A stretch of 64,000 bases of DNA from Notospermus geniculatus (lineage: Eukaryota; Nemertea; Pilidiophora; Heteronemertea; Lineidae): contig NMRB01000859.1 of the NCBI GenBank assembly GCA_002633025.1, positions 126,145 through 190,144 of the forward strand, given 5' to 3'. The stretch's first letter is position 1. Every line of letters begins with the position of its first letter. The notes below the pieces were generated by a model. The model ran no database searches, was not told the DNA's origin, and saw only the letters and a program-made list of their open reading frames with translations. Position numbers and translations under genes: made by a program. Below are positions 1 through 9,857 of the stretch, piece after piece.

Positions 1-974
1 CGATTGGCATCCAGTTTCCCAGCATCAACGGCATTAATGAGGTCGCGTAAAAGGTACGGAAAGCTTTTCAAAACGGTGCAGTTTTCCTCCTCTGCGACCT
101 GAAAATAGTACTCCCTTCCAATCTGCTGCATCACATCTGCCACCACATAAACGATACTTAGTCCGATGCTGAATACCATACCTGAGGCCCCTCCAGCGTA
201 TGCCATCGGCCGATCAAGGACGTAACGGTCCGAATCATCGACACCTGCTCTCAAAAACATCGACTGCACAAACTTCAGTCCATATGAATATCTCTCCATT
301 ACCAGCTTAGGAAAGCCTGTGGTACCAGATGTTGCATAACATCCCTGTATATCATCCAATGATATCGTAGCCTGGCGTTTTCGAACCAAATCTAAATCAC
401 CGTCTTGGATCTCAGGAAACAGCTCATTCCACGAGATTGTTCCTGGGTACGACGAAGTGGATATCATGAAGATTGTCTCGAGATCCGGTAGGTCGTCTGC
501 TTCTAGCTTTTGGGAACAGTCATGACTAGCGAGGCTGGGGATGATAGTGCATAGAATATCGTAGTTTGTATCATCAGCACCTGGATGAGCAATCAACCAG
601 CGAGAGTTACTCTTCCTCAGCATGTATTTGATATCTTCTCCCGTCCGGATGCTGACATGAAAGCGCATCAAAATAGCGCCTGTCCTCGCCAAAGCATACT
701 CACAGATGACGTATTCCAAGGATGTGGGACAGAGCAATCCAACACGGTCACCTTTCCTCAGGCCTCTCTTGATCATTCCTGCAGCCAGTTGTTCCGTCTT
801 AAACTTCAACTCTCCGAATGTAATTGCCTGTCGTGGTTTTCCCATCTCCCGGATGACGAATGCTTCTTTTTCGGGTTGCTGAGTCCCTCGGATATCAAGG
901 AGTTCAGCGGCTGTGTGCATGATAGGGAATCTTTCCCCCGCATTGTAGTAGCTTTTGTTCAGTTTGAAAGCCAT
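1..974 (-). CDS. Acyl-CoA synthetase, ANL superfamily (ACSF2-like), N-terminal part
   Basis: An open frame of 324 codons runs from an ATG at 974 to the window edge with no intron, so the C-terminus lies outside. The upstream in-frame stop (TAA at about 1030) makes this ATG the first available start. Residues 215-223 read TSGTTGFPK, the phosphate-binding P-loop signature of adenylate-forming enzymes. The region around residues 71-105 (GLRKGDRVGLLCPTSLEYV followed by TGAILM) matches the N-terminal domain of fatty acyl-CoA ligases of the ACSF2/4-coumarate ligase group. By family, the enzyme activates a carboxylic acid with ATP to an acyl-adenylate and transfers it to CoA. The substrate cannot be read here, and the A8 motif and catalytic lysine domain lie beyond the window. 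Residues 1-30 lack the arginine-rich look of a mitochondrial presequence. Upstream DNA to 2211 shows no further exon, so any 5' UTR exon is undetected. Confidence 0.9.
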   Translation of the reverse strand, partial: MAFKLNKSYYNAGERFPIMHTAAELLDIRGTQQPEKEAFVIREMGKPRQAITFGELKFKTEQLAAGMIKRGLRKGDRVGLLCPTSLEYVICEYALARTGAILMRFHVSIRTGEDIKYMLRKSNSRWLIAHPGADDTNYDILCTIIPSLASHDCSQKLEADDLPDLETIFMISTSSYPGTISWNELFPEIQDGDLDLVRKRQATISLDDIQGCYATSGTTGFPKLVMERYSYGLKFVQSMFLRAGVDDSDRYVLDRPMAYAGGASGMVFSIGLSIVYVVADVMQQIGREYYFQVAEEENCTVLKSFPYLLRDLINAVDAGKLDAN

Positions 975-2211
975 TTCAAGTTGGACAGTTTCGAAATTAC
1001 AATGCAAAGCCGTGTTCACACTTGCGTTTTAGAGCCGGTGGAAGCGCGATATGGTATATGTAAGTATATGAGTGGCGATTAAGAGGTAAAAAACTGATCA
1101 ATACACAGTGTTCGAATGTTTTGTTGTTCCAATGTTACTCGGGTGTTGTGATTTGATCGGATCTAATCTACAGTCGTTTACTTAACTATGAATTTGACAT
1201 AGCACAGAGATTCAAAACTAGTTTGATTAATGGATGCTGGGATGAAGAAGGTCGAGTGAGTTCGGCAATCTCCGCAGAATCCCTGATTAGCTCGGTGTCA
1301 CTGATAGAAGTATAGACGACAAAAATCAACGGCGCACAAGCGGTGAACAGACAGTATCGTTACTTGTTATGTAAATATTTGATAATGGTTTGGCCTAGAA
1401 ACCTCTATCGATGTTATTTTCTCCTCATTTTTGAAACAGATTACTAGTCTTTTCCGTGCCTTGTTATCCGAGCAACTGCAACGTCTCTAGTCTTCTTCCG
1501 GTCTAATTTGTCGGTATTACTAGCGGGAAATTTTCAAACAGCAGGACATGTTCAGGCATGAGGTCTTCCCGTATAGGTCCGACCTGAAACCTCTCCTCGC
1601 AGTGTCTTAATCTCTAATAATTCCTAGTATGGAAGCGCAGCTATAAAGACAAGCAGTCTTCAGGTGCCTTTTGTGTAGAGTTTTCTCAAAACAAAAATTT
1701 AGTTACCCGTTATAAACTAAAGGTCTAAAAATTCCCTGATTCACATTTTCTGGAATACCAAACAGCTCTCTACGCACCAAGAGGACTAAATTTACTCTCA
1801 GGCAAAACGGATAGGCCTACTTCTTGAAATTCATCAAGCAATTAAGTGCAAAACAAAACCGAACAAGCCTGACGGCGTAAATGGTTCACGTGGAAAGAGT
1901 TTGAAGTGAAGAATGTTCGCACAAACACACAAAGCACGAACTGCTCAACCTGACACAAAGTCAAACAAGATAAGGGGGTAATGTAGGAGGAAATTGAAAG
2001 GAATTGACATGGAAAAGTAGGGGTTATGTTATTTTTATGATGCGCGAGGCGCATCATTATAGGAATATCCCCCGCGATTAGGGATGGCAAGATGGAGAAA
2101 ACACTGTTTGATCAGCAGGCCAATGTCGTCAGCCACGATAGGCTACTGTCTTTCGAGAACTAGGCCTAGGTCACTCTCGTGGGTTTGCCACAGGAGCGAA
2201 GGAGCTATAAA
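975..2211. other. Upstream flank of the acyl-CoA synthetase, no gene seen
   Basis: No coding exon or recognised mobile element was found. This stretch should hold the promoter of the minus-strand gene, but no convincing core promoter motif could be placed. Confidence 0.5.
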
Positions 2212-4489
2212 AATCAAGATAGATATCTTACATGTATTAGACCCTTTGTCATTCAGTGGGAAGGGGTTAGGACCACATGACTGACCTACAGTCCTTGTTG
2301 AATGAAGATAGATATCTTATTAGATCCCTTGGCCTTGGGTGGGAAGGGGTTAGGACCACATGACTGGCCTACAGTCCTTGTTGAATCAGGATATATATCT
2401 TATTAGATCCCTTCCTTCGGTGGGAAGGGGTTAACACCAAATGACTGACCGACAATCCTTGTTGAATCAAGATAGATATCTTATTAGACCCTTGGCCTTG
2501 GGTGGGAAGGGTTAACACCAATTGGCTGACCTACAATCTTTGTTGTATCACGATAGGTATCTTTTCATACCCCTTGGCCTTCGGTGGGAAGGGGTTAACA
2601 CCACATGACTGACCTCCAATCCTTGTTGAATCAGGATATATATCTTATTAGACCCTTGGCCTTGGGTAGGAAAGGGTTAACACCACATGATTGGCCTACA
2701 ATCCTTGTTGAATAAAGATAGGTACCGGTACCTCATTAGACCGTTTGTCCTTCTGTGGGAAGGGGTTAACACCACATGACTGGCCTACGTAATCCTTGTT
2801 GAATCAAGATATAGATATCTTATTAGACCCTTTGGTCTTTGGTGAGAAGGGGTTAACACCACATGACTGGCCTACAATCCTTGTTGAATCAAGATAGATA
2901 TCATATTAGACCCTTTGTCCTTTGGTGGGAAGGGGTTAAGACCACGTGACTGACCTGCAATCCTTGTTGAATCAAGACAGTTATCTTATTAGACTCATTG
3001 GTCTTTGGTGGGAAGGGGTTAACACCACATGACTGACCTACAGTCCTTGTTGAATCAAGAAAGATATCTTGTTAGACCCATTGGCCTTGGGTGGGAAGGA
3101 GTTAACACCACTTGACTGACCTACAATCTTTGTTGAATCACGATAGATATCTTATTAGATCACTTGGCCTTCGGTGGGAAGGGGTTAACACCAAATGACT
3201 GACTCACAATCCTTGTTGAATCAAGAGTGATATCTTATTAGACCCATTGGCCTTGGGTGGGAAGGGGTTAACACCAATTAACTGACCTACAATCTTTAGA
3301 TATGTTCTCATACCCCTTGGCCTTCGATGGGAAGGGGTTAAGACCACATGACTGACCTACAATCCTTGTTGAATCATGATAGCTATCTTATTAGACCCTT
3401 TGTCCTTCGGTGGGAAGGGGTTAACACCACATGCCTGGCCTACGTAATCCTTGTTGAATCAAGATATAGATATCTTATTAAACCCTTTGGTCTTTGGTGA
3501 GAAGGGTTAACACCACATGATTGGCCTACAATCCTTGTTGAATCAAGATAGATATCATTGAGTGAGACCTTTTGTTTGTGGGAAGGGGTTAAGACCACGT
3601 GACTGACCTGCAATCCTTGTTGAATCAAAACAGGTATAGACCCATTGGTCTTTGGTGGGATGGGGTTAACACCACATGACTGACCTACAGTCCTTGTTGA
3701 ATCAAGATAAATATCTTATTAGACCCATTGGCCTTGGGTAGGAAGGGGTTAACACCACTTGACTGACCTACAATCTTTGTTGAATTAAGATAGATATCTT
3801 ATTAGATCCCTTGGCCTTCGGTGGGAAGGGGTTAACACCAAATGACTGACCCACAATCCTTGTTGAATCAAGAGTGATATCTTATTAGACCCATTGGCCT
3901 TGGGTGGGAAGGGGGTTAACACCAATTGACTGACCTACAATCTTTAGATATGTTCTCATACCACTTGGCCTTCGATGGAAGGGGTTAAGACCACATGAGT
4001 GACCTACAATCCTTGTTGAATCAAGATGTTATTAGACCCTTGGCCTTGGGTAAGAAGGGGTTAACACCACATGACTGACCTACAATCTTTGTTGAATCAT
4101 GATACATATCTTATTAGACCCTTTGTCCTTCGGTGGGAAGGGATTAACACCACATGACTGACCTACATAATCCTTGTTGAATGAAGATAGATATCTTATT
4201 AGACCCTTGGCCTTGGGTAGGACAGGGTTAACACCACATGACTGGCCTACAATCCTTGTTGAATCAATATAGATATCTTATTAGACCCTTTGTCCTTTGG
4301 TGGGAAGGGGTTAAGACCACATGCCTGGCCTACAATCCTTGTTGAATCAAGATAGGTACCTCATTAGACCGTTTGTCCTTCAGTGGGAAGGGGTTAAGAC
4401 CCCATGATTGACCTACAATCCTTATATCTTATTAGACCCTTGACCTTGGGTAGGAAGGAGTTATCACTACATGTCTGACCTACAATCCT
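2212..4489. repeat. Tandem minisatellite, unit about 82 bp, about 28 copies, with higher-order period
   Basis: The unit contains, in order, CCTTGTTGAATCAAGATAG, ATATCTTATTAGACCC, CTTGGCCTTGGGTGGGAAGG and GGTTAACACCACATGACTG. It repeats without interruption over about 2.3 kb. Copies differ by substitutions and small indels. Distinctive variants recur about 8 units apart: the variant TGGCCTACGTAATCC occurs at 2781 and 3436 (655 bp) and AATCTTTAGATATG at 3291 and 3939 (648 bp), so blocks of eight units were duplicated. The unit carries a palindromic GTTAAC and an AT palindrome (AGATATCT). No open frame is conserved through the units, which argues against a coding repeat. Confidence 0.95.
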
Positions 4490-5457
4490 GTGAACTGAAC
4501 GTCTTTGTTTTGTTAACGTCTACCTTTTGCAAGATTTGCAAGATCGAAGATGACGTGGATTATATTGTCTACGTTTGGCGGATATAGCCCACCATAAGGT
4601 TGGTCATCATGACCGCATCAGCATGGGGCATCGAAGAAATCCAGGGGGTGCAGATACTGACGCCAAAACATATTTGCTTGCAAAAATGTTTGTTTTTTGA
4701 ATGTTTTAAAGCACGTTATAGACTAGAAATTGCCTTGTGACCAAATCTGTTAGAAGGCATTATTTTGAATGAGGTAATAGAAAGTTTGGAGATCAAAAAC
4801 GTTTTTACGAATCGAAGGTTTGTATACAGAGCTGGCGGACCATGCACCAGAACAACTTATAACTCCCCGCGCTGAGGCGCGGGGGAATGATGTTGTCATA
4901 GCCTACGCAAAGTGCATTCAATTCAGGGCTAGGTCCACAATTAAATTTTCTGTACACGTCCTGTACATCGACTGTACATACATTTTGCCAAATAATTCAA
5001 AAACTACACATAGGAGCCAATTCAAATTTTCACAGGCTCAAGTGGCATTTGTTGAGAATATCATATTTGAGTTTCATTACATTCCAATGATTCTAACTCT
5101 TGTTATTGGCAATTTTCTCGGACAATGTAAATATCATACCAAATCGCCGCTATTTCACAGCCCTGAAACCAGTATCCTTACACCCCTGCCGGGAACGGTA
5201 AATATCAGGCTAAAATAAAACGGGCCTAGTATGTTTTAGACTACTATATTGCGATCTAAAGGAGCCAATTCTGAATAACCTACCCCAAATTATGTCTTGA
5301 TAGCCCACATTTACATGTTACAGGGTGTTTTTATTACGCAGTACCAGCTTGTCCCTTGGTCCCACTGTACAGTTTTTCCTGGACCTAGCCCTTCAGGCCA
5401 ACACACCGACTGAAAAACGTAAACAAAGCAACCCAATCTTGCACCGCTAAAGATAGA
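4490..5457. other. Gene-poor spacer
   Basis: No exon, element boundary or RNA gene was recognised. A GC-rich inverted repeat (CCCCGCGCTGAGGCGCGGGG, about 4866-4885) is the only clear secondary structure. Confidence 0.4.
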
Positions 5458-5853
5458 GGGCCATATTCATAAAGGGTGTTTCGCCTAATCAGCGTACAAA
5501 TACTGCATTACACAGGTTAAAGGCCTAGAAAACTATTGTTCTGCCTTCCGTATGCTGCCTCATCTCTGGCATTTACCCACAAGATGATCACACCCGTCTT
5601 AACTTTCCTGCGTCTCAGTGTGGACAAAGGAAAGTGTCGGACAAATTCTAGACAAGCCTACCTGATCGTTTAACTTTTCCTTTGTCCTCTTGGACTTAAA
5701 CGCAGGAAAGTTGTACGCGTGTGATTATCCTGCGGGTAAACGCATCTGGTGAAGCACCATACAGACATCAGACAATAGTTTTCTCGGCCTTTAACATGTT
5801 TAATGCAGAATTTGTACGCTGGTTAGGCTAAACACCCTTTATGAATATGGCCC
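5458..5853. mobile_element. Foldback MITE with GGGCCATATTCATAAAG ends
   Basis: About 396 bp with long inverted arms (about 180 bp each); the termini are GGGCCATATTCATAAAGGG and its complement. The flanks read AGA on both sides, consistent with a 3-bp target duplication of Harbinger type. No transposase is encoded. Just downstream (about 5874-5908) a 19-20 bp word, CTTCTAAATATAAATCCAC, is duplicated in tandem. Confidence 0.8.
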
Positions 5854-6056
5854 AGAGACTCACCTCAAACCACTTCTAAATATAAATCCACTTCTAAATA
5901 TAAATCCACATGTGCTTCTCAACGTCGGCGCCACAATCGAGGTCACACTCACTAATTACACAAACCATCATATAGGTGTTTGCTCGTCCGCCCGTGAGCC
6001 CGATATTGAATGTGTGACCCCTACATGGATTTTAACCAACCAGAATCGTTTCTTAA

Positions 6057-7167
6057 AGCCGACGTGAATGAACAAATACTGGAGATTCCAGCTTTGAAAA
6101 AGACCACCACGACACGGTGGTGGTCAAGAGAAATACAAACGACCACAAGACACTTTCAAAGCACCTCCAGAACCTGATAGACCAGCATATTTGGTGGCGC
6201 CACTGTATTCTCCATGAGTCGGCCAATGGAGTAACATCGAGAGATGGCGTCCCAATGACGTCAGCAGGTCGAAGGCGTTATGTTCTTTCGGAACCAGAGA
6301 GGAAAGTTGATCACCATTCTATAGTATTCACTTCTGGTTGACATTTATGGTATTTTCCAAGCACCAATTGAAAACATTTATGCATTCAAATACAACACTC
6401 ATTTGACGTACATCAACGTCATCAGATATCATTACATATTCATCGTATCCATGACGTAACTCCGACAGTGTCCGCCATTGCTGACGTCGCAAGGGTGGTG
6501 GGCAAATGACGCAAGGGTGGTGGGCAAAATTCATTGCTTTGCTGAAGGAGCTGGTGGGCAAAAAGACGCAACGTCACAACGTTGTCAACGTCATGTAGGC
6601 CTGGATACAACGTCATGGATACGATGAATACGTTGAGGAAAATTCTTTAGTATTTTATTCCTTCGGCCATAATTACCGTAATCAATTAAATACACACACA
6701 TCGCACAAGTCATGTACATGTATGTATTACTGCTCAGACCAAGCACGTTGCATTTCTGTGAAAATATATTCAAATGACGAAACTATGGCAAAAGAAATCA
6801 AATAAGATTTATATGCAACATGTTTGCAATGATATCAAATGGAGTTTTTGAAACTCAGACGAGTGGTGTATTATTTCTTGATGCCGAAGTTTTTGCCATT
6901 GTACCATATATTTCAACTGGGCGCAAACACTAAAGAACCCTGGCCAACCTCATACTCAGGTTCCTACGGATCGTACTAAGTCTATCAGGCTCGGTCACTT
7001 TGGACACTATCTCTTGATGTGTCTCGATTGAAAGCCTGAGATTGAATACAGTGGCGCCACCAAATAGGCCGGTGGTCTATCATGTTCTGGAGAAACTCCG
7101 AAGGGCGTTCGCACTTCTGTAGACCACCATACTGCGGCGCTGTGGTTTTTGTTCATTCACGTCAGCT
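6057..7167. mobile_element. TTAA-flanked foldback element, 1.1 kb
   Basis: Inverted termini AGCCGACGTGAATGAACAAA and GTTCATTCACGTCAGCT are directly flanked by TTAA (6053-6056 and 7168-7171). Inner arms pair over a segment carrying GGTGGCGCCACTGTATTC. TTAA target sites are typical of piggyBac and Kolobok transposons. No transposase is visible, so the element is non-autonomous. A second MITE is nested at 6439-6628. Confidence 0.75.
6439..6628. mobile_element. TA-flanked MITE (Tc1/mariner type), copy 1
   Basis: Termini TTCATCGTATCCATGACGT and its complement are flanked by TA on both sides. The body contains a tandem GCAAGGGTGGTGGGCAAA. A near-identical 180-bp copy lies at 58097-58276, also between TA dinucleotides. 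The TA target suggests mobilisation by a mariner-type transposase acting in trans. Confidence 0.85.
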
Positions 7168-7285
7168 TTAATTAGGAAATCTCTAGAAAACCATAAAATA
7201 CCAAAAAAACGTATTAATCGTGAAATAATCGCCAATAAATAGCCGGGACACCTCTAGGCATAAAAACTAACATATCCCAACTCCT

Positions 7286-7408
7286 TGGCTGATATTCATA
7301 AAAGCTAGCAAATGCTTTTACTTCGTGTTTTGTAGTACATTTACATTGGACCTCGCTGTGCAAATCTTAAGGAAAAGCATTTGCTAACTTTTATAAATAC
7401 CAGCCAAT
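7286..7408. mobile_element. Short foldback MITE
   Basis: Arms TTGGCTGATATTCATAAAAG and complement flank an about 80-bp core containing AGCAAATGCTTTTACTT. The same inner arm sequence appears at 55085-55196. Confidence 0.65.
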
Positions 7409-8219
7409 GTCTTGAGATATGCTAATGCTTTAGTGCCGAAAAATCCGTCGAAAGATCAATTTGGACCCAATATAATGGTCACTTAAAGGGACTATAGGCC
7501 CACGTGTACCAATATCGCAGGAAAAGCGGGAAATTCCACCTCAGTCGATCAATAAGCTGTTGTTAGTGGCTGCCGCAATACAGATTTGGTTCTGATACCG
7601 CCGCTGGTGTCAGGGATGCCTTCACCTTGAATGGCTTAGCCATGACTATTTTCGTACTCAATACGTCACCACCGAAGTCGGTCATGTCGGTTTACTTCCG
7701 CGTTTTATCAACATTTTGTCAGACTAGCCATGATGATATACTAGACAGAGATGATGAGTCATTCAGGCCACTGGTATATAACTGATTGAGCAACTATCTG
7801 TACATATTAAGGTTCGAGTCATTGGCGAATCCACGCACGAGACAAAAACTGAACACAACAGTCGGTCTACAGGAATCGATCGGTAAGCAATCCAGTCCAA
7901 TGCATTGTAAACTGACTAGCTATATGTGCTCATTCGGTTGACTGATTTTAATTTGCAAGCTTGAGTGTGTGCATGTAGGCCTATGTTGTAGGCATTTCAG
8001 TTTGGCAATTCCTGACATGTAGGCCTGGTAGGCCTATAGCATATTGAGCAATAATTGTGTGCTGGTGATTCAGCCAGATCAGGTGCACCAGACCGGTTCG
8101 TTCACCACGCGATCTACCTGCCGACGTTGGCCAAACAACCTGCTTTCCGATGATTGGGATGGTGGGCATGCCACGTCAGTCGGCGGGAAATTGAGTTCGC
8201 GCACGAAATGCGGATTCTT
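7409..8219. other. Spacer without recognised features
   Basis: No exon, element end or RNA gene could be supported; several TAGGCCTA words are present. Confidence 0.4.
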
Positions 8220-8625
8220 TAGGGAGTTTTCGCAAAGCCCCCGAAACGCCAACGCGAACGCCTATCCTTTTGTCCGGTGCTTTCGTTGTGCCATAGAACA
8301 ATTGGTTGGGCGTTCGCGTTGGCGTTTCGGGGGGCTTTGCGAAAACCAGGCACGGATCCAGGGTTGACAGAAAGGGGGTGTAGCTCGATGGAGGCGGCGG
8401 ACAACGAAAGCGGGAAGCTGAAACGGGGGGTCTGGGAAAAATTCGACAATTTAAGTGCTTTTAGATGCATTTTCCTGGCATCTGAGAGCAAAAATACTCG
8501 AATTTTTTATGTGATTGAATTTTTCTTGCTAAAAAAAATCATTGCATGCTCTGCTGAAAATAGGGGGGGGGGGGCGTACGTCCCTTCCGCCCCCCTCTGG
8601 ATCCGTGCCTGAAAACTCCCTATTA
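8220..8625. mobile_element. GAGTTTTCGCAAAGCCCC foldback MITE, interrupted copy
   Basis: Left arm AGTTTTCGCAAAGCCCCCG and right arm GGGGCTTTGCGAAAAC form a foldback. The right end is split by the element at 8347-8611; the sequence resumes as AAAACTCCCTATT. Other copies lie at 39716, 41314, 44207, 52103 and 52388. Confidence 0.85.
8347..8611. mobile_element. CAGGCACGGATCC transposon, nested, 5-bp target duplication
   Basis: Termini CAGGCACGGATCCAG and CTGGATCCGTGCCTG are flanked by AAAAC on both sides (8342-8346, 8612-8616). The insertion lies in the end of a foldback MITE whose intact copies confirm the empty site. A G-run lies inside the right end. Internal sequence (TTTTCCTGGCATCTGAGAGC) is shared, inverted, with 49336-49577. 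No transposase is present. Confidence 0.85.
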
Positions 8626-8675
8626 GCGGTAGGCTATACCACACACCTCCAAGGCATAGTGAATACAGGGCGCAA

Positions 8676-8731
8676 GGAAGCATCCTCCCAAAGCAAGGGG
8701 TTTTACCTCGCTCCTCTTCATCCACTCACAC
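8676..8731. repeat. Half copy of the CCTCCCACAGCAGG hairpin repeat
   Basis: The stretch GCATCCTCCCAAAGCAAGG followed by CTCGCTCCTCTTCATCCAC matches one arm of the hairpins at 27987 and 63889; the second arm is missing. Confidence 0.6.
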
Positions 8732-9044
8732 AAACATCTGCTGAAATACGAACATCCAGTGAATCAGATGTGGCTGTTAACTACTCCAGTTGCACCTTGT
8801 AGTGACATGACCCTATTTATCAACGTGGAGAATTCCAAATTTCTTGGTTTTACCCCCGTTTTATTTTAAAGTTTCGCATTCAAAAATCACTTATGTCTTG
8901 TCAAAATTGGCTGAATTTTATCACTGTGATTCTTCCTATATATAAGAATGATTCTTATTATTTTTTGATTGTTTATATGAGTCATAATTATTTAGTATTT
9001 ACATCCTAGAAATGTGACCACGCGACAAACGTGACTAAAATTGA

Positions 9045-9230
9045 CCATTGAAAATCGAATAGATGTCTGCACAAAATCGAATGACTGTTTGATTTTAAAA
9101 TCGAATAACTATTTGATTCGAAAATCGAAACGAATTCGATTTTAAAATCGAATGCAAATGACCATTTGATTTTAAAATTGAATGTTCATTTGATTTTAAA
9201 GTAGAATTCCAATTCGATTTGATATCGATA
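9045..9230. repeat. Cluster of palindromic word GATTTTAAAATCGAAT
   Basis: Six or more variants of a self-complementary 14-16-mer built from TTCGATTTTAAAATCGAA, spaced 15-35 bp apart. Not a strict tandem repeat. It directly abuts the hammerhead-like unit at 9239. Confidence 0.7.
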
Positions 9231-9238
9231 AATATCAA

Positions 9239-9302
9239 GAAGTCAACTTCCAGAAACTTGCGAATTTTCGACCCAAACCGGGGTCTTCCCTCAGGCACTT
9301 TT
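9239..9302 (-). repeat. Solitary hammerhead-like unit (Penelope-type terminal repeat fragment)
   Basis: On the minus strand this reads GTGCCTGAGGGAAGACCCC, a short hairpin, then GGGTCGAAAATTCGC and GGAAGTTGACTTC. It is a single, degenerate arm of the family seen as inverted pairs at 16222, 27697 and 48414; one extra G disrupts the CUGANGA box. Confidence 0.6.
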
Positions 9303-9652
9303 CAGTTGGAGAGACCAGAAAAATCTTTTCTGGTCTGGTTCCGCTAATTCGACATGGCCATCGCCTAGTGTGCTTCTGGCTTTAGGCCTGGAGGGTCGCC
9401 CTTTATCAGACGGCCGGGGATGTAAGAACCGGTGGCTTGAAAAGGCCGACTTTTGATTCTGTGGTGATGATGGAAGATTACTAATTGCCTTTACAGAGAG
9501 TCCACCAAGCCTATGCCAAGACCAAGGATGGAATCGTCCGAAATATTTGGTCTCATTTTCCAGAGAGTTTCAGAATATGAGAGGGAGGAAATCGCAGGTA
9601 CTTGTAGGCTTACATGTAGTCCATATGGTTAAGACACATAGATGCGGTTCGT

Positions 9653-9772
9653 GCTCCGGTGCGGCAACGGTAGGGGTGTTTTTAAAGTCGACTGGCCCAA
9701 TGCTGCTCGACCCATCATTCAGCTAGGAGAGTCGACTTTAAAAACACCCCTATCGTACACCCCAACTTTAAA
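9653..9772. repeat. Hairpin repeat with AGGGGTGTTTTTAAAG arms
   Basis: GTAGGGGTGTTTTTAAAGTC pairs with GACTTTAAAAACACCCCTA; a third partial arm follows at about 9757. It lies just upstream of the VWA5A-like start codon and may be part of that gene's promoter region. Confidence 0.6.
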
Positions 9773-9857
9773 AACACCCCTACTGCATCATGAATATTTA
9801 GCTCACCTTGGGCGAGCGATTGTCGTGGTGCAGCGTCCGTCGTCGTCGTCCGTTAGC

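Noticed and set aside
585-1082. 165-codon plus-strand frame
   Set aside because: Antisense shadow of the acyl-CoA synthetase, which carries the TSGTTGFPK motif on the minus strand.
2212-4489. CRISPR-like array
   Set aside because: Units are contiguous with no unique spacers and the DNA is eukaryotic; it is a minisatellite.
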